The notes under the pieces are model-generated. The model saw only the letters and a list, made by a program, of their open reading frames with translations. It did not search any database and was not told where the DNA came from. The position numbers and the translations under genes are program-made. From Bacteroidota bacterium (GTDB lineage Bacteria; Bacteroidota; Bacteroidia; Chitinophagales; Saprospiraceae), in assembly GCA_020160935.1 (NCBI GenBank), contig JAIUPL010000010.1, positions 124,001 through 188,000 of the forward strand: a stretch of DNA of 64,000 nucleotides, given 5' to 3'. Below, piece by piece: positions 16,865-24,921 of this stretch (position 1 is its first letter; the number at the start of each line of letters is the position of its first letter).

Positions 16865-17098
16865 ATGGTTCGCATTATTCAACAACGTGAAAAATGTATC
16901 GGCTGCCATGCCTGCGTCGATGCTGCTCCCTGGCGCTGGCGTATTTCCCGCAGGGATGGGAAATGCACGCTCATCGGCGCCACGGAAAAGAAGGGCTGGT
17001 ATATGGTTCTTGTAGATGATGAAGAGTGGGCTGCCAATCGTATGGCGGCTGATTATTGCCCGGTGAATATTATTCGGGTGGAAAAGGTGGGTACCTAG
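16865..17098 (+). CDS. Small single-cluster ferredoxin
   Basis: A 77-residue protein with Cys at ~11, 14 and 17 (KCIGCHACVD) and a fourth at ~65 (YCPVNII), the ligand set of one [4Fe-4S] cluster. The second cluster motif of bacterial ferredoxins is absent; residues ~25-58 form a loop ending GWYMVLVDDEEWAANRMA. It is the second gene of a pair with the U32 protein, so it is probably the electron donor for that enzyme. In related bacteria a ferredoxin supports tRNA hydroxylation by TrhP-type proteins; that role here is inferred from adjacency. Confidence 0.8.
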   Translation: MVRIIQQREKCIGCHACVDAAPWRWRISRRDGKCTLIGATEKKGWYMVLVDDEEWAANRMAADYCPVNIIRVEKVGT

Positions 17099-17447
17099 AT
17101 TGTTATGTTGGACGAATACCCAGGGCGTTGAATTGTTGTTTTTTGAATGAATACGAATACCCAGGGCGTTGAATTGTTATTTTTTGAATGAATACGAATC
17201 CCCAGGGCGTTGAATTGTTATTTTTTGAATACATACGAATACCCAGGGCGTTGAATTGTTATTTTTTGAATACATACGAATACCCAGGGCGTTGCCCTGG
17301 GCTATTGAATACGCCCTTTCAGGGCTATTATATACCCAAAACTCACCTGTTGACCTTTGCTTTTTGCCCCTTGCCTTTTAAAATTTGCCTCTCACTCTCT
17401 CACTCTCTCACTCTCTCACTCTCTCACTCTCTCACTCTCTCACTCTC
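17099..17447. other. Gene-free stretch filled by two kinds of repeats
   Basis: 349 bases between the ferredoxin and the convergent DUF4256 gene. It holds 41-base tandem repeats, short GC hairpins and an 8-base microsatellite, described separately. The small open frame that runs through the 41-base repeats is low-complexity and not convincing. Confidence 0.7.
17114..17324. repeat. 41-bp tandem repeat (four copies plus part) ending in GC hairpins
   Basis: Units start at 17114, 17155, 17196, 17237 and 17278, an exact 41-base period, each beginning GAATACCCAGGGCGTTGAAT and ending in a T-run plus GAATGAATAC or GAATACATAC. The last copy turns into CCCAGGGCGTTGCCCTGGG (17283-17301), a perfect hairpin. 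A second one, GCCCTTTCAGGGC, follows at about 17312-17324. The array looks like amplification of a hairpin half-unit downstream of the ferredoxin. Confidence 0.85.
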
Positions 17448-17458
17448 TCACACTCTCA
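17391..17458. repeat. Octamer microsatellite (CACTCTCT)n reaching the DUF4256 stop codon
   Basis: About eight copies of CACTCTCT in a row. The minus-strand DUF4256 stop codon (TCA at 17448-17450) lies inside the array, so slippage could move the stop or lengthen the 3' untranslated region. An array of this period is prone to length change. Confidence 0.9.
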
Positions 17459-18014
17459 GACACCCTCTGAATCCCCTTGCCGCATAATATGACTGTGCGC
17501 CGTTGTGGTACACAAAAACATGCCCGTATCGGAAATCGGCGAAGATGGCACCGCCGAGTTGGCGGATATCGGCCGGTGTGCGCAGCCAACTGGAGGTTTT
17601 GGTGTCGAAGGTGCCGAGTTGTTGCAAGGCACGGTACTGCTCTTCTGTAAGGATTTCGATGCCCATTTCCATAGCCAGATCGAGGGCATTGTTTTCCGGC
17701 GGGAAATCTTTTCTCGATTCCTGGCTTTCGCGGTCGTAACAAAGGCTGCGGCGCCCTTTGGGGCTTTCTAGAGAACAGTCGAAGAAATGGTATTCCTTCG
17801 TGTCGGCGTCGTAGCCAACCACGTCCGGCTCGCCGCCGGTATTTTCCATTTCGTAGAGCGACCAGAGTTTTTCGGGCCGGGATTGGAGCCGGCCTTCTAC
17901 ATCCGACCATTCTATGTTTTCATGACGTTTCCTGTTTTTTTCAAAACGGGTTTTCAGCGTGGCCAGCAATGCCTGTGCTTCTTCAGCCGGGAGGATATGA
18001 GTATCTTGTTTCAT
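17448..18014 (-). CDS. DUF4256 family protein
   Basis: A 188-residue cytoplasmic protein, start at ATG 18014 (MKQDTHILPAEEAQALLATL); the frame upstream is Cys-rich and unlikely. Family hallmarks include TRFEKNRKRHENIEW, a FDCSLESPKGRRSLCYD-type block, LDLAMEMGIEILTEEQYR and the C-terminal YYAARGFRG. Function is unknown for the family. It is the last gene of a four-gene operon led by an ArsR regulator; only 10 bases separate it from the DoxX gene. Its last coding bases and stop touch the octamer microsatellite. Confidence 0.85.
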   Translation of the reverse strand: MKQDTHILPAEEAQALLATLKTRFEKNRKRHENIEWSDVEGRLQSRPEKLWSLYEMENTGGEPDVVGYDADTKEYHFFDCSLESPKGRRSLCYDRESQESRKDFPPENNALDLAMEMGIEILTEEQYRALQQLGTFDTKTSSWLRTPADIRQLGGAIFADFRYGHVFVYHNGAQSYYAARGFRGCLRV

Positions 18015-18024
18015 GGATGTACAA

Positions 18025-18402
18025 TTAAACGGTGGCGAATTTTCTGTCTGCAGGCCTGAAATACCAGGATACCACAGTGAGGACGAGCAGCAATGTCGGA
18101 CCGAACAGTTCACTCCAGGGATCGCTCACGGCAATATGCGAATATACTGCGCCCGACATGGAAAAGAAAAAGCCGGCATAGGCCCATTCCTTGAGCAAGG
18201 GATATTTTGGCACAAGTATGGCCACTACACCCAGCAGTTTCCAGATGCCCAGCAGGGTCAGGAAATACAAGGGGTATCCCAGGCGGGTAATCATGTCTAT
18301 CTCTTCCTGTAATTTGATCAATTGAACAATGCCGGTAGATACCATACCGAGCGATAACCAGAGAGTGGCGATCCAGTAGATGATTTTATTTGTTTTGGAC
18401 AT
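18025..18402 (-). CDS. DoxX-like small membrane protein
   Basis: A 125-residue protein with four membrane helices (IIYWIATLWLSLGMVSTGIV; LYFLTLLGIWKLLGVVAIL; EWAYAGFFFSMSGAVYS; LFGPTLLLVLTVVSWYF). The pattern LGYPLYFLTLLGIWKLLG is typical of DoxX-like proteins. Role unknown; in many Bacteroidota this gene accompanies SRPBCC and ArsR genes, as here, suggesting a small stress or lipid-ligand module. Confidence 0.82.
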   Translation of the reverse strand: MSKTNKIIYWIATLWLSLGMVSTGIVQLIKLQEEIDMITRLGYPLYFLTLLGIWKLLGVVAILVPKYPLLKEWAYAGFFFSMSGAVYSHIAVSDPWSELFGPTLLLVLTVVSWYFRPADRKFATV

Positions 18403-18429
18403 TGGATGGAGATGATTTTTTCTGTTGAG

Positions 18430-18900
18430 TTATTTCCCTTGTTTGCCGAGTATTTCCTGCAGACGATTGTGCGCCATGTTGAGGCCCTGTGCGAAGGGTA
18501 ATTGCAGCATTTGATCTCTTTGTGCCATGGATTTGTATACAATTTGCATGGTGAGTTTGCTGGAATGTTCCGTCAGGGGTTCAAATTCCAGAAATTCGAG
18601 TTGCACGCCGAAAGGAGCGCCTTCCATTTCGAAGGTTCGGATGATTTTCTGGTTTGGAACAAATTCGTGGTACGTCCCGTTGGCACGAAATGCCACTTTG
18701 CCGGTGTGGTCGGGCGTTTCAATCTGATAACTGCCGTGCTTGCGGCTTTCCATTTTTAATACCCGGGTACCCATCCATTGTTCTACAATTTCGGGTACTT
18801 CGAAAGCCTTGAACAGCAATTCGACGGTTAAATCGAATTCACGGGTAATGAAAAGGTCCTGTTTGCCGTCTTCGGCGCTGACCTTGGTTTTACGTTCCAT
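18430..18900 (-). CDS. SRPBCC/AHSA1-type ligand-binding protein
   Basis: A 156-residue START-like fold protein. Typical blocks are ITREFDLTVELLFKAFEVPE, VEQWMG, GSYQIETPD, GTYHEFVPNQKIIRTFEMEG and the final amphipathic helix around PFAQGLNMAHNRLQEIL. Such proteins bind hydrophobic ligands or act as chaperone activators. It lies 6 bases after the ArsR gene in a shared operon, a frequent pairing in which the regulator represses the SRPBCC partner. Confidence 0.87.
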   Translation of the reverse strand: MERKTKVSAEDGKQDLFITREFDLTVELLFKAFEVPEIVEQWMGTRVLKMESRKHGSYQIETPDHTGKVAFRANGTYHEFVPNQKIIRTFEMEGAPFGVQLEFLEFEPLTEHSSKLTMQIVYKSMAQRDQMLQLPFAQGLNMAHNRLQEILGKQGK

Positions 18901-18906
18901 ATTCGT

Positions 18907-19230
18907 TTATTTTCCCGGTGAATAGTTTTTCATAATGGCTTCCAGTTTGCTAAACCGGTCTTCCCACAATTGGCGGAACGGTTCTATGAAATCTGCGACC
19001 TCTTTCATTCCTTGCGGGTTTAAGTGATAAAATATTTCCCTGCCTTGCTGTTCTTGCTGAAGCAACTCGCATTCGGTGAGTATTTGCAGGTGTTTGGAAA
19101 CGGTGGGCCTTGCGGTATCAAAATTGGAAGCAATCGCGCCGGCTGTCATAGCCTGCGAAGCCAGCAACAGCAGAATGGCCCTGCGCGTCGGGTCGGCAAT
19201 GGCCTGGAATACATCTCGTCTGAGGAACAT
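18907..19230 (-). CDS. ArsR/SmtB-family winged-helix repressor
   Basis: A 107-residue regulator. It starts with the family pattern [17 protein letters not shown], then the recognition helix region [20 protein letters not shown] and the wing [15 protein letters not shown]. No metal-binding Cys cluster of the ArsR type is present, so it is probably not a metal sensor; this subgroup usually sits with SRPBCC genes. Two near-identical dyads directly upstream are its likely operators, giving autorepression of the four-gene operon. Confidence 0.9.
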   Translation of the reverse strand: MFLRRDVFQAIADPTRRAILLLLASQAMTAGAIASNFDTARPTVSKHLQILTECELLQQEQQGREIFYHLNPQGMKEVADFIEPFRQLWEDRFSKLEAIMKNYSPGK

Positions 19231-19232
19231 TG

Positions 19233-19276
19233 TGTAGTTATTTGACTACAAATGTATGTGTAGTTATTTGGCTACG
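19233..19276 (-). promoter_or_regulatory. Doubled dyad operator upstream of the ArsR operon
   Basis: TGTAGTTATTTGACTACA (19233-19250) is a perfect 6-base dyad around a 6-base spacer. A second copy with the same spacer, TGTAGTTATTTGGCTACG (19259-19276), starts 26 bases away, about two and a half helical turns. The first lies 2 bases from the start codon, so binding would cover the promoter or leader. Confidence 0.75.
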
Positions 19277-19393
19277 CAACAGGTAGATGGAAAAAAATTA
19301 CTCTTCGGTAACACCCTCCCAAAAAACAATCCCGAATCCTGGCTTTCACCAAAATTCGGGATGTGTTATTTTCCAATGCTACCATTCAGGGCC

Positions 19394-22282
19394 TCACTTC
19401 CAAACCACCCTCTCTACGCCTATGCGGGCATTATTTTCCAATATTTCCAGAAAATACACCCCTGAAGCAAGCCCTTCGCGTTGCAATTCAATGTTTGAGC
19501 CGTTGAAAGATATTCGTCGAATTGCCCGTCCGAATGCATCCCGCAACACGATTTCGCCATTTTTCAAGGTGTTTTCAGGTAAACTGATACGCACATATTC
19601 TCCTGCGGGATTGGGCGCGATTTGAACAAGACGAGGTTGCACAGGTGGTGTTGCAGTACCCACCAGATTTACCTCCAAAAAGTCTTTACAAACCGTCTGG
19701 TAAGGCGTGTTGGTCAGCACCGGATCATTTTGATCGAAGTAGATAGCGGCCTGGTTGTAAATCACAGCGCCTACCGGGTTACCCGTTTTTTGCGCAATCC
19801 GGAACGTCACAAAACCATTCGAGGCCGGTTCATTGACATTGGAATCGGGCAGCATGATGCCATCGAACAAAATAGACAGGATGCCTGTACTGCTCAGTTT
19901 CCAGGAATAGGAATGGCTCGCAGTACCAGGCCGGATGCTCGACGGCTGAAGCCATTGCGAGAGCGTATCGATGATTTCCACCCGGAAAGCGGTATCGGTA
20001 CCGGTGTTCTGGAAACGGACGAGGTATTCAATGTCTTGATCGGCTTCGATGCAGTGCGGATCATCCACGCCATATGGGAAAGCCGTTTTATCATTCGGAT
20101 CGTAACTGCCGATCACTTCCCTGCAGAAAATATCACCCAATCCATTTCCACTGTTGTTGTCGAAAAGGTTGACCATACCTGTGGTGGAATTGCCCGTTGT
20201 GGTACATCCTTCCACCGCAATAGTAGGGGCTTGCTCGCCCATGGGGTACCCTGGCTCTTGAGTGGCAGTGATGCGCCAGGTATGTCCGTTGGCAGGAACA
20301 ACGAATTCCTTCAACTCGCCAGCCTGCAAACTAACCGCACCTTCACGGGTAATAACATGATCGTCGATAATCACATATCCAACCGGCTGAGTAGTAGGAT
20401 TGAGTCCTTTATTCGCCAGGGAGAGCCGAACAGAATCGGCGTCGCACCTGCCGGCTACCTGAATATTGGCGCCCGACCAGTTGCCCGTTGCTGAAGTGCC
20501 ACAAATAGAATCCGGGCTCACCAGTCCTTCCATACAAAGTGTTTGACCCAATGGTACGTTGCAGTTTATGAATGCCGTCATCACCACCACCCGGCAATCC
20601 AAAGGCGGGATAGAGTCGAATGTGAATACCAGTGTATCCCCTTCCATGGTATGTGGGTACGAGAAATTCGTCAGGGTAATCATGGGATCGGGAACAAGCC
20701 GAAGTTGCGCCGGTATGGCAGTAGAAGCACCCCAGTTGCATATGGTGGCGCTGGCACTCATATTGGTACAGCGCCTGAAATTGGGGGCTGCTATTTTCAC
20801 TTGAAGCAAGGGACAATCGGTTGGCGTCTGTACGGCAAAGTTGGCAGTATCGAAAACTGCCGGCAAACCTGGGGCAAAATAAACATGTACGGTATCCGGA
20901 CACGATTGCCATAAAAAACTCGGCGGCGTAATGTAAACCTGATAGGCGCCTGTATCGATGAAAGGTATCCGGTAGTGCCCCATCGCATCGGTAAGCGTGT
21001 AAAGAGAAAACTCGGGCCCTTGTGCTGTCACCACCCAGTTTTGCAACGCAGGCTCTCCATTGTCGGCCAGGCAGTTGTCGTTGTTGTCGAGTACTACTTT
21101 GCCCTCGAGGGTATTTTGGTAACTGGTGAGATTTCCATCAGGGGCTAGTCTCAACAGCACCAGATCGTCATTCATACGTGTGCCAGCAGCAATCAAAGAG
21201 CCATCGGCCAGCACATGCCCGGCTGTCAGAGAAATGATGCCAAGCACCTGGTTAGGGAAACTGCGTACCCAGGCAATACTGCCGTCGGCATTCACCCTGG
21301 CCACGGTGGCATTCACCTGATTCAGGTTGTCTAAATAATTGGTTCCCAGTACATAAAATCCATTATTACCGATGGGGAGCACCACCCTTGCCTGAAGTTG
21401 ACACATTTCAGGCACATCGTTCAGGTAATGTTGCCAGACAGTATCGCCACTCGGACCGAGCAGGAGCAATCGGGAGGTATCATTGGTTTGTTCGAATTCC
21501 GTTTTTACGATCAGGCTTTGGCCCGCGTCGTTGGAGCCGTAACCGAATAAACTGAGGCTCTGATTGGGGTAGGTCTTGTGGTGCCACGCTACCGAGCCAT
21601 CCGGTAAATAACGGGTAAGCAAATGGTAAAAACCATTGGGTGAAAAAACAGTGTCGATAATAGGCCAACCCGAAAGGCATCCTCCCTGGCCATCAGGCAC
21701 GGTGCCATAGGAGTATTGATAGTCGTTGGTTGTGACGGTGTTTTTCCATAAAAAAGCGCCGTTGGAAGCAAATTTTGCCGTGAAATTGAAGTAGTGTTGC
21801 GATCCGGTCACTACATAAAACCCATTGGCAAATACTTCCCCGGCTTCATTTTCTGTCAGGTTAAAGGGGTAAACGTTCGTGAGGTTGGGCGCCAGTTTGA
21901 CAGCAGTACGCCACACGATGGCTTCTGCCGGATTGCGCTTCCAAATCACCAGCGAATCGGCTACTTTGGTCAGGCTCAATACAGAGCCATCCTGCTCCCG
22001 ATAGTGAATGGCATTTTCGGGGGTCGTTTGTGGCGTAAGCGATATTTGTACGCCGCTCGCATCGGTGCGCAACAATGCTACCACGCTTCCCGGCCCGGTC
22101 GTATTGGCGCCCTGCACGGCAGAAACCCCGAAGTCGCCGTTGGGATACTGAAAAACAGACTGTGCCTCCAGGTTGGAGTTTGGAGGTGTATCATAAAATT
22201 TTAAAAACGATTGGGCAAAACCGGTATTCAAGGCAGTCAGCCAGCAAATCGCTACGAACAGGAAAAGGCTGTGTTTATTCAT
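19394..22282 (-). CDS. Large secreted protein with DUF7619-like repeat domain and C-terminal sorting-type domain
   Basis: A 962-residue exported protein; the ATG at 22282 gives the signal peptide MNKHSLFLFVAICWLTALNT...FAQ. Residues ~25-400 are beta-propeller-like repeats (VLADGSLIAAGTRMNDDLVL). A carboxypeptidase-regulatory-like segment follows (GKVVLDNNDNCLADNGEP). Then come Cys-containing beta-sandwich regions and the DPNDKTAFP...YLVRFQNTGTDTAFRVEIID block of DUF7619/DUF11 type. The last ~80 residues (IAPNPAGEYVRISLPEN ... ASGVYFLEI) are a type A sorting signal of the type IX secretion system. It should be exported to the surface or medium. It has a paralogue at 44.8 kb. Confidence 0.87.
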   Translation of the reverse strand: MNKHSLFLFVAICWLTALNTGFAQSFLKFYDTPPNSNLEAQSVFQYPNGDFGVSAVQGANTTGPGSVVALLRTDASGVQISLTPQTTPENAIHYREQDGSVLSLTKVADSLVIWKRNPAEAIVWRTAVKLAPNLTNVYPFNLTENEAGEVFANGFYVVTGSQHYFNFTAKFASNGAFLWKNTVTTNDYQYSYGTVPDGQGGCLSGWPIIDTVFSPNGFYHLLTRYLPDGSVAWHHKTYPNQSLSLFGYGSNDAGQSLIVKTEFEQTNDTSRLLLLGPSGDTVWQHYLNDVPEMCQLQARVVLPIGNNGFYVLGTNYLDNLNQVNATVARVNADGSIAWVRSFPNQVLGIISLTAGHVLADGSLIAAGTRMNDDLVLLRLAPDGNLTSYQNTLEGKVVLDNNDNCLADNGEPALQNWVVTAQGPEFSLYTLTDAMGHYRIPFIDTGAYQVYITPPSFLWQSCPDTVHVYFAPGLPAVFDTANFAVQTPTDCPLLQVKIAAPNFRRCTNMSASATICNWGASTAIPAQLRLVPDPMITLTNFSYPHTMEGDTLVFTFDSIPPLDCRVVVMTAFINCNVPLGQTLCMEGLVSPDSICGTSATGNWSGANIQVAGRCDADSVRLSLANKGLNPTTQPVGYVIIDDHVITREGAVSLQAGELKEFVVPANGHTWRITATQEPGYPMGEQAPTIAVEGCTTTGNSTTGMVNLFDNNSGNGLGDIFCREVIGSYDPNDKTAFPYGVDDPHCIEADQDIEYLVRFQNTGTDTAFRVEIIDTLSQWLQPSSIRPGTASHSYSWKLSSTGILSILFDGIMLPDSNVNEPASNGFVTFRIAQKTGNPVGAVIYNQAAIYFDQNDPVLTNTPYQTVCKDFLEVNLVGTATPPVQPRLVQIAPNPAGEYVRISLPENTLKNGEIVLRDAFGRAIRRISFNGSNIELQREGLASGVYFLEILENNARIGVERVVWK

Positions 22283-22707
22283 TTTTTTGTTGATTTCTTT
22301 TTTTCGATACAAAAGTGGGGTAGTGAGGCAGCAAAAAATGCAACAGTTTTATCTTGTGATCAAAAAATGAAAAAACTAAATAAAGTGCTTTTTTATACTA
22401 AAAAATACATTTTAAAAATGTATTTATACTTTAAATTGATAAAATAATATGACTATCCGCATGTTGTACCCCAAAAGGAAACAAATTAAATCCGGTCAGC
22501 CGTTATTGTTGGCGAGGACGCCAACAATGGCATTTGTGCTTGAATTACAACAAAATGCCGCTGTTGGCGTCCTCGCCAATAGCAAAAATGAACCATTTTG
22601 GCGTCCTCGCCAACAGCAAACGAATGCCGCTGTTAGCGTCCTCGCCAACAGCAAAAAAGCCATTTTTGAAAATGCATTTTTGAAACCATTTTTTGCTACA
22701 AATCAAA
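22283..22707. other. Divergent intergenic region, AT-rich then hairpin-rich
   Basis: About 425 bases between divergent genes. The first ~165 are AT-rich; the rest is a partial MITE-like element with stacked GTTGGCG hairpins (listed separately). The open frame through the repeats is not a believable gene. Confidence 0.7.
22449..22655. repeat. Partial MITE-like element with stacked GTTGGCG hairpins
   Basis: Starts with ATGACTATCCGCATGTTG plus TACCCC, the same end as the complete element at 63.8 kb. It continues with ATTGTTGGCG-AGGA-CGCCAACAAT (10-base perfect hairpin) and three more GGCGTCCTCGCCAA units separated by AAT-rich linkers. No matching right end (GGGTACAATATGCGG) is found, so the element is truncated or rearranged. 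The first base of the next coding region is 53 bases away. Confidence 0.8.
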
Positions 22708-24129
22708 ATGACCAATACACTTGCCTGGCATCTTTTTCAGTCACTTTCGGCCCGCGATGTGCTCAGATTCGGCAAATTTCTCGAATCGCCGTATTTCAAT
22801 CATCGCACGGATGTGCAAGCAATGTATCAATTGCTCAGTCGGCATCTCGCTTCCAGCAGTGTGCAAGGGCCTGTAAAAGAACAGGTTTTTGCGGCAGTGT
22901 ACCCGGACAAGCCCTGGGATCGGCTGCAATTCAATTATCTGTGCGGCTTTATGGTCGAATTGCTCGAACAGTTTCTAGCGTGTGAAGAACTGCTGTCCGA
23001 TCGCATACAAAATCGACTGTTCAGATGCCGTGCTTTTCGAAAACGCGGACTGAACCGCCATTTTGAAAAGAATGCTGCCCAATTGGAACGCGACCACCAT
23101 GCCATGCCACATCGGAATGCGGGTTTCTGGCTTCTGGAATACCAGTTGCAGAACGAGGTGTTTTCGCACCAGGTACTGCAAAGTGGCGGCCGACAAACCA
23201 ACCTGCCGGCTGTAACGGAAAGCCTGACGAATTTTTACCTCCTCGAACACCTGAAATGGGCCGGCGCTACCCGTTCGCTGCAATCTTATTCGCGTCAGGC
23301 CTTGCCACCCCTGCCACTTGCGGAAGGTGTATTGTCAACTGCCGGGGCTGTGCCAGAGAATGAAAACCCGGCCCTGGCACTCATGCATGCCGGGCATACC
23401 GCCCTTTGCGAGCCGGAAAACGAGGAGAATTTCCGCAGGCTAAAAACCTTGCTGCGCACCCACCGCACCCTTTTCCCGCCTTCCGAATGCCGCGATTTGT
23501 ACATGACTGCTATCAATTTTGCGATTCGGCGACACAACCGGGGCGAGCGTAGTTACACCTTCGAAGCATTTGAACTTTACAGGGAAGCACTGGAACTGGG
23601 CATTTTGCATGAAAACGGACTGCTGTCCAGAAACACTTATATCAATGTGCAAAACCTGGCACAACTCACAGGCGCACACGACTGGGCGCTGCATTTTCTG
23701 GAAAACAGCCGCGAAGCCTTGCCGCCTGCCGAACGCGACAACATATATCACTATGCATTGGCCGGTTTTCATTTTCGTCGCTCGGAATACCGGGCGGTAC
23801 TCGACTTGTTGCGTGAGGTGGAATTTTCCGATATTTTCATTCAACTGGATGCGCGTAAAATGCTCCTGCGCAGTTATTTCGAATTGGGAGAATGGTTGTC
23901 GCTGGCCAGTTTGCTCGACAGTTTCAAGGCCTTTTTGCGACGCCAGAAGAACCTGGGCTATCACCGGGAGAGTTACCTCAGCCTGGTAAAATTTACAAAA
24001 AAACTGGCGAAAACTGTGTACGCCAGTCGTTCCAAACGCGCAGCGCTGGCACAACAGATTCGTCAGTCGGAGGCAGTGGCAGAACGGGAGTGGTTGTTGG
24101 GGAAATTGCAACACGGATTGCGCGGATAA
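22708..24129 (+). CDS. Large helical TPR-like protein of a lineage-specific family (member 1)
   Basis: A 473-residue protein starting MTNTLAWHLFQ at ATG 22708; the frame reaches a TTG 15 bases upstream. No named domain is recognised. The N-terminus DVLRFGKFLESPYFNHRTD matches the N-terminus of the member at 48.2 kb (DLGRFGKLVRSPFFTHRSE). The body is predicted all-helical with repeat-like pairs (LLRTHRTLFP, SYTFEAFELYREALELGIL, RSEYRAVLDLLREVEF). The C-terminus holds AVAEREWLLGKL, also shared. No signal peptide or membrane segment, so cytoplasmic. The last five residues and stop (HGLRG) lie in the arm of a long inverted repeat. Confidence 0.8.
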   Translation: MTNTLAWHLFQSLSARDVLRFGKFLESPYFNHRTDVQAMYQLLSRHLASSSVQGPVKEQVFAAVYPDKPWDRLQFNYLCGFMVELLEQFLACEELLSDRIQNRLFRCRAFRKRGLNRHFEKNAAQLERDHHAMPHRNAGFWLLEYQLQNEVFSHQVLQSGGRQTNLPAVTESLTNFYLLEHLKWAGATRSLQSYSRQALPPLPLAEGVLSTAGAVPENENPALALMHAGHTALCEPENEENFRRLKTLLRTHRTLFPPSECRDLYMTAINFAIRRHNRGERSYTFEAFELYREALELGILHENGLLSRNTYINVQNLAQLTGAHDWALHFLENSREALPPAERDNIYHYALAGFHFRRSEYRAVLDLLREVEFSDIFIQLDARKMLLRSYFELGEWLSLASLLDSFKAFLRRQKNLGYHRESYLSLVKFTKKLAKTVYASRSKRAALAQQIRQSEAVAEREWLLGKLQHGLRG

Positions 24130-24241
24130 AAGCGGATTTTCACGGATTATACTGGATGATAAGGGAAATTTAAAACAATAAATAGCCCCTTATCACTCAG
24201 TATAATCCGTGAAAATCCGCATTTATCCGCGCAATCCGTGT
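24111..24241. repeat. Long inverted repeat between convergent genes (55-bp arms)
   Basis: Left arm 24111-24165 and right arm 24187-24241 are complementary except at about three positions; the loop is 21 bases. Core text is GCGGATTTTCACGGATTATACT. The left arm encodes the last residues of the upstream protein, and the right arm ends one base before the stop codon of the convergent YbhB-type gene. It could fold into a very stable hairpin acting as a terminator in both directions. Confidence 0.92.
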
Positions 24242-24242
24242 T

Positions 24243-24788
24243 TCAACGCTGATAATACGCCACTACCGAGGCCTTCGCCAGCATACTTGCATTCAGGTAA
24301 AAACCTACAAGTGCGGGGCTGGCATTGGCATCCAGGCCGAGTTTGTCGGTTTTCAGGGCGTACACGGTAATCAGGTACTGATGCGGTTTGTCACCTTCCG
24401 GCGGGCAGGGGCCGCCATATCCTGCTTTGCCGAAGTCGGTGATGCTCTGAATGGCGCCAGCAGGCAGCAGATTTTTGGCGGGATCGCCCGCGCCCTGTTT
24501 CAATTCGGAAGCGTTGGCAGGAAGATCGAACACTACCCAGTGCCAGAATCCGCTGCCGGTGGGCGCATCCTTGTCGTACATGGTGACAGCGAAACTTTTT
24601 GTACCCGCCGGCGCGTTTTGCCAACTCAGTTGAGGAGAAAGATTTTGCCCGGTGCAACCAAATCCGTTGAATACTTCCTTCAGGGTCATCTGACCACCGA
24701 GGTCATTGCTTTTGAGTGTGAATGTTTGGGCGAACAATGCACCGGAAACGAAGAGTACCGCTGCCATTGTGGCAAATACATTTTTCAT
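24243..24788 (-). CDS. YbhB/YbcL family (PEBP/Raf kinase inhibitor-like) exported protein
   Basis: A 181-residue protein, ATG 24788, with signal peptide (MAAVLFVSGALFAQ). The PEBP core is clear: FTLKSNDLGGQMTLKEVFNGFGC, NLSPQLSWQNAPAGTKSFAVTMYDKDAP, WHWVVFDLPA and GGPCPPEGDKPHQYLITVYAL, including the DPDAP-like and GPxPP/H blocks that form the anion pocket. Periplasmic ligand binding is expected; the ligand is unknown. It is divergent from the DinB gene. Confidence 0.92.
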   Translation of the reverse strand: MKNVFATMAAVLFVSGALFAQTFTLKSNDLGGQMTLKEVFNGFGCTGQNLSPQLSWQNAPAGTKSFAVTMYDKDAPTGSGFWHWVVFDLPANASELKQGAGDPAKNLLPAGAIQSITDFGKAGYGGPCPPEGDKPHQYLITVYALKTDKLGLDANASPALVGFYLNASMLAKASVVAYYQR

Positions 24789-24921
24789 GTAGAAGTTGTT
24801 TTTAGAAAGTGACAAGTGGCATAATAACTTTTGCAAAGATGGATTGTTCGACAATGCCGGGGTAGTGGATGTGATTTTATTTTAAGTGATTGATTTTCAA
24901 TTCAATAAATCAAATATTTAC

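Noticed and set aside
17114-17296. Possible CRISPR array (41-base period)
   Set aside because: The whole 41 bases repeat with no variable spacer, so it is a simple tandem array.
22449-22985. 178-codon open frame through the GTTGGCG hairpins
   Set aside because: It reads through repeats (NAAVGVLANSK) and into the next gene in the wrong frame; not protein-like.
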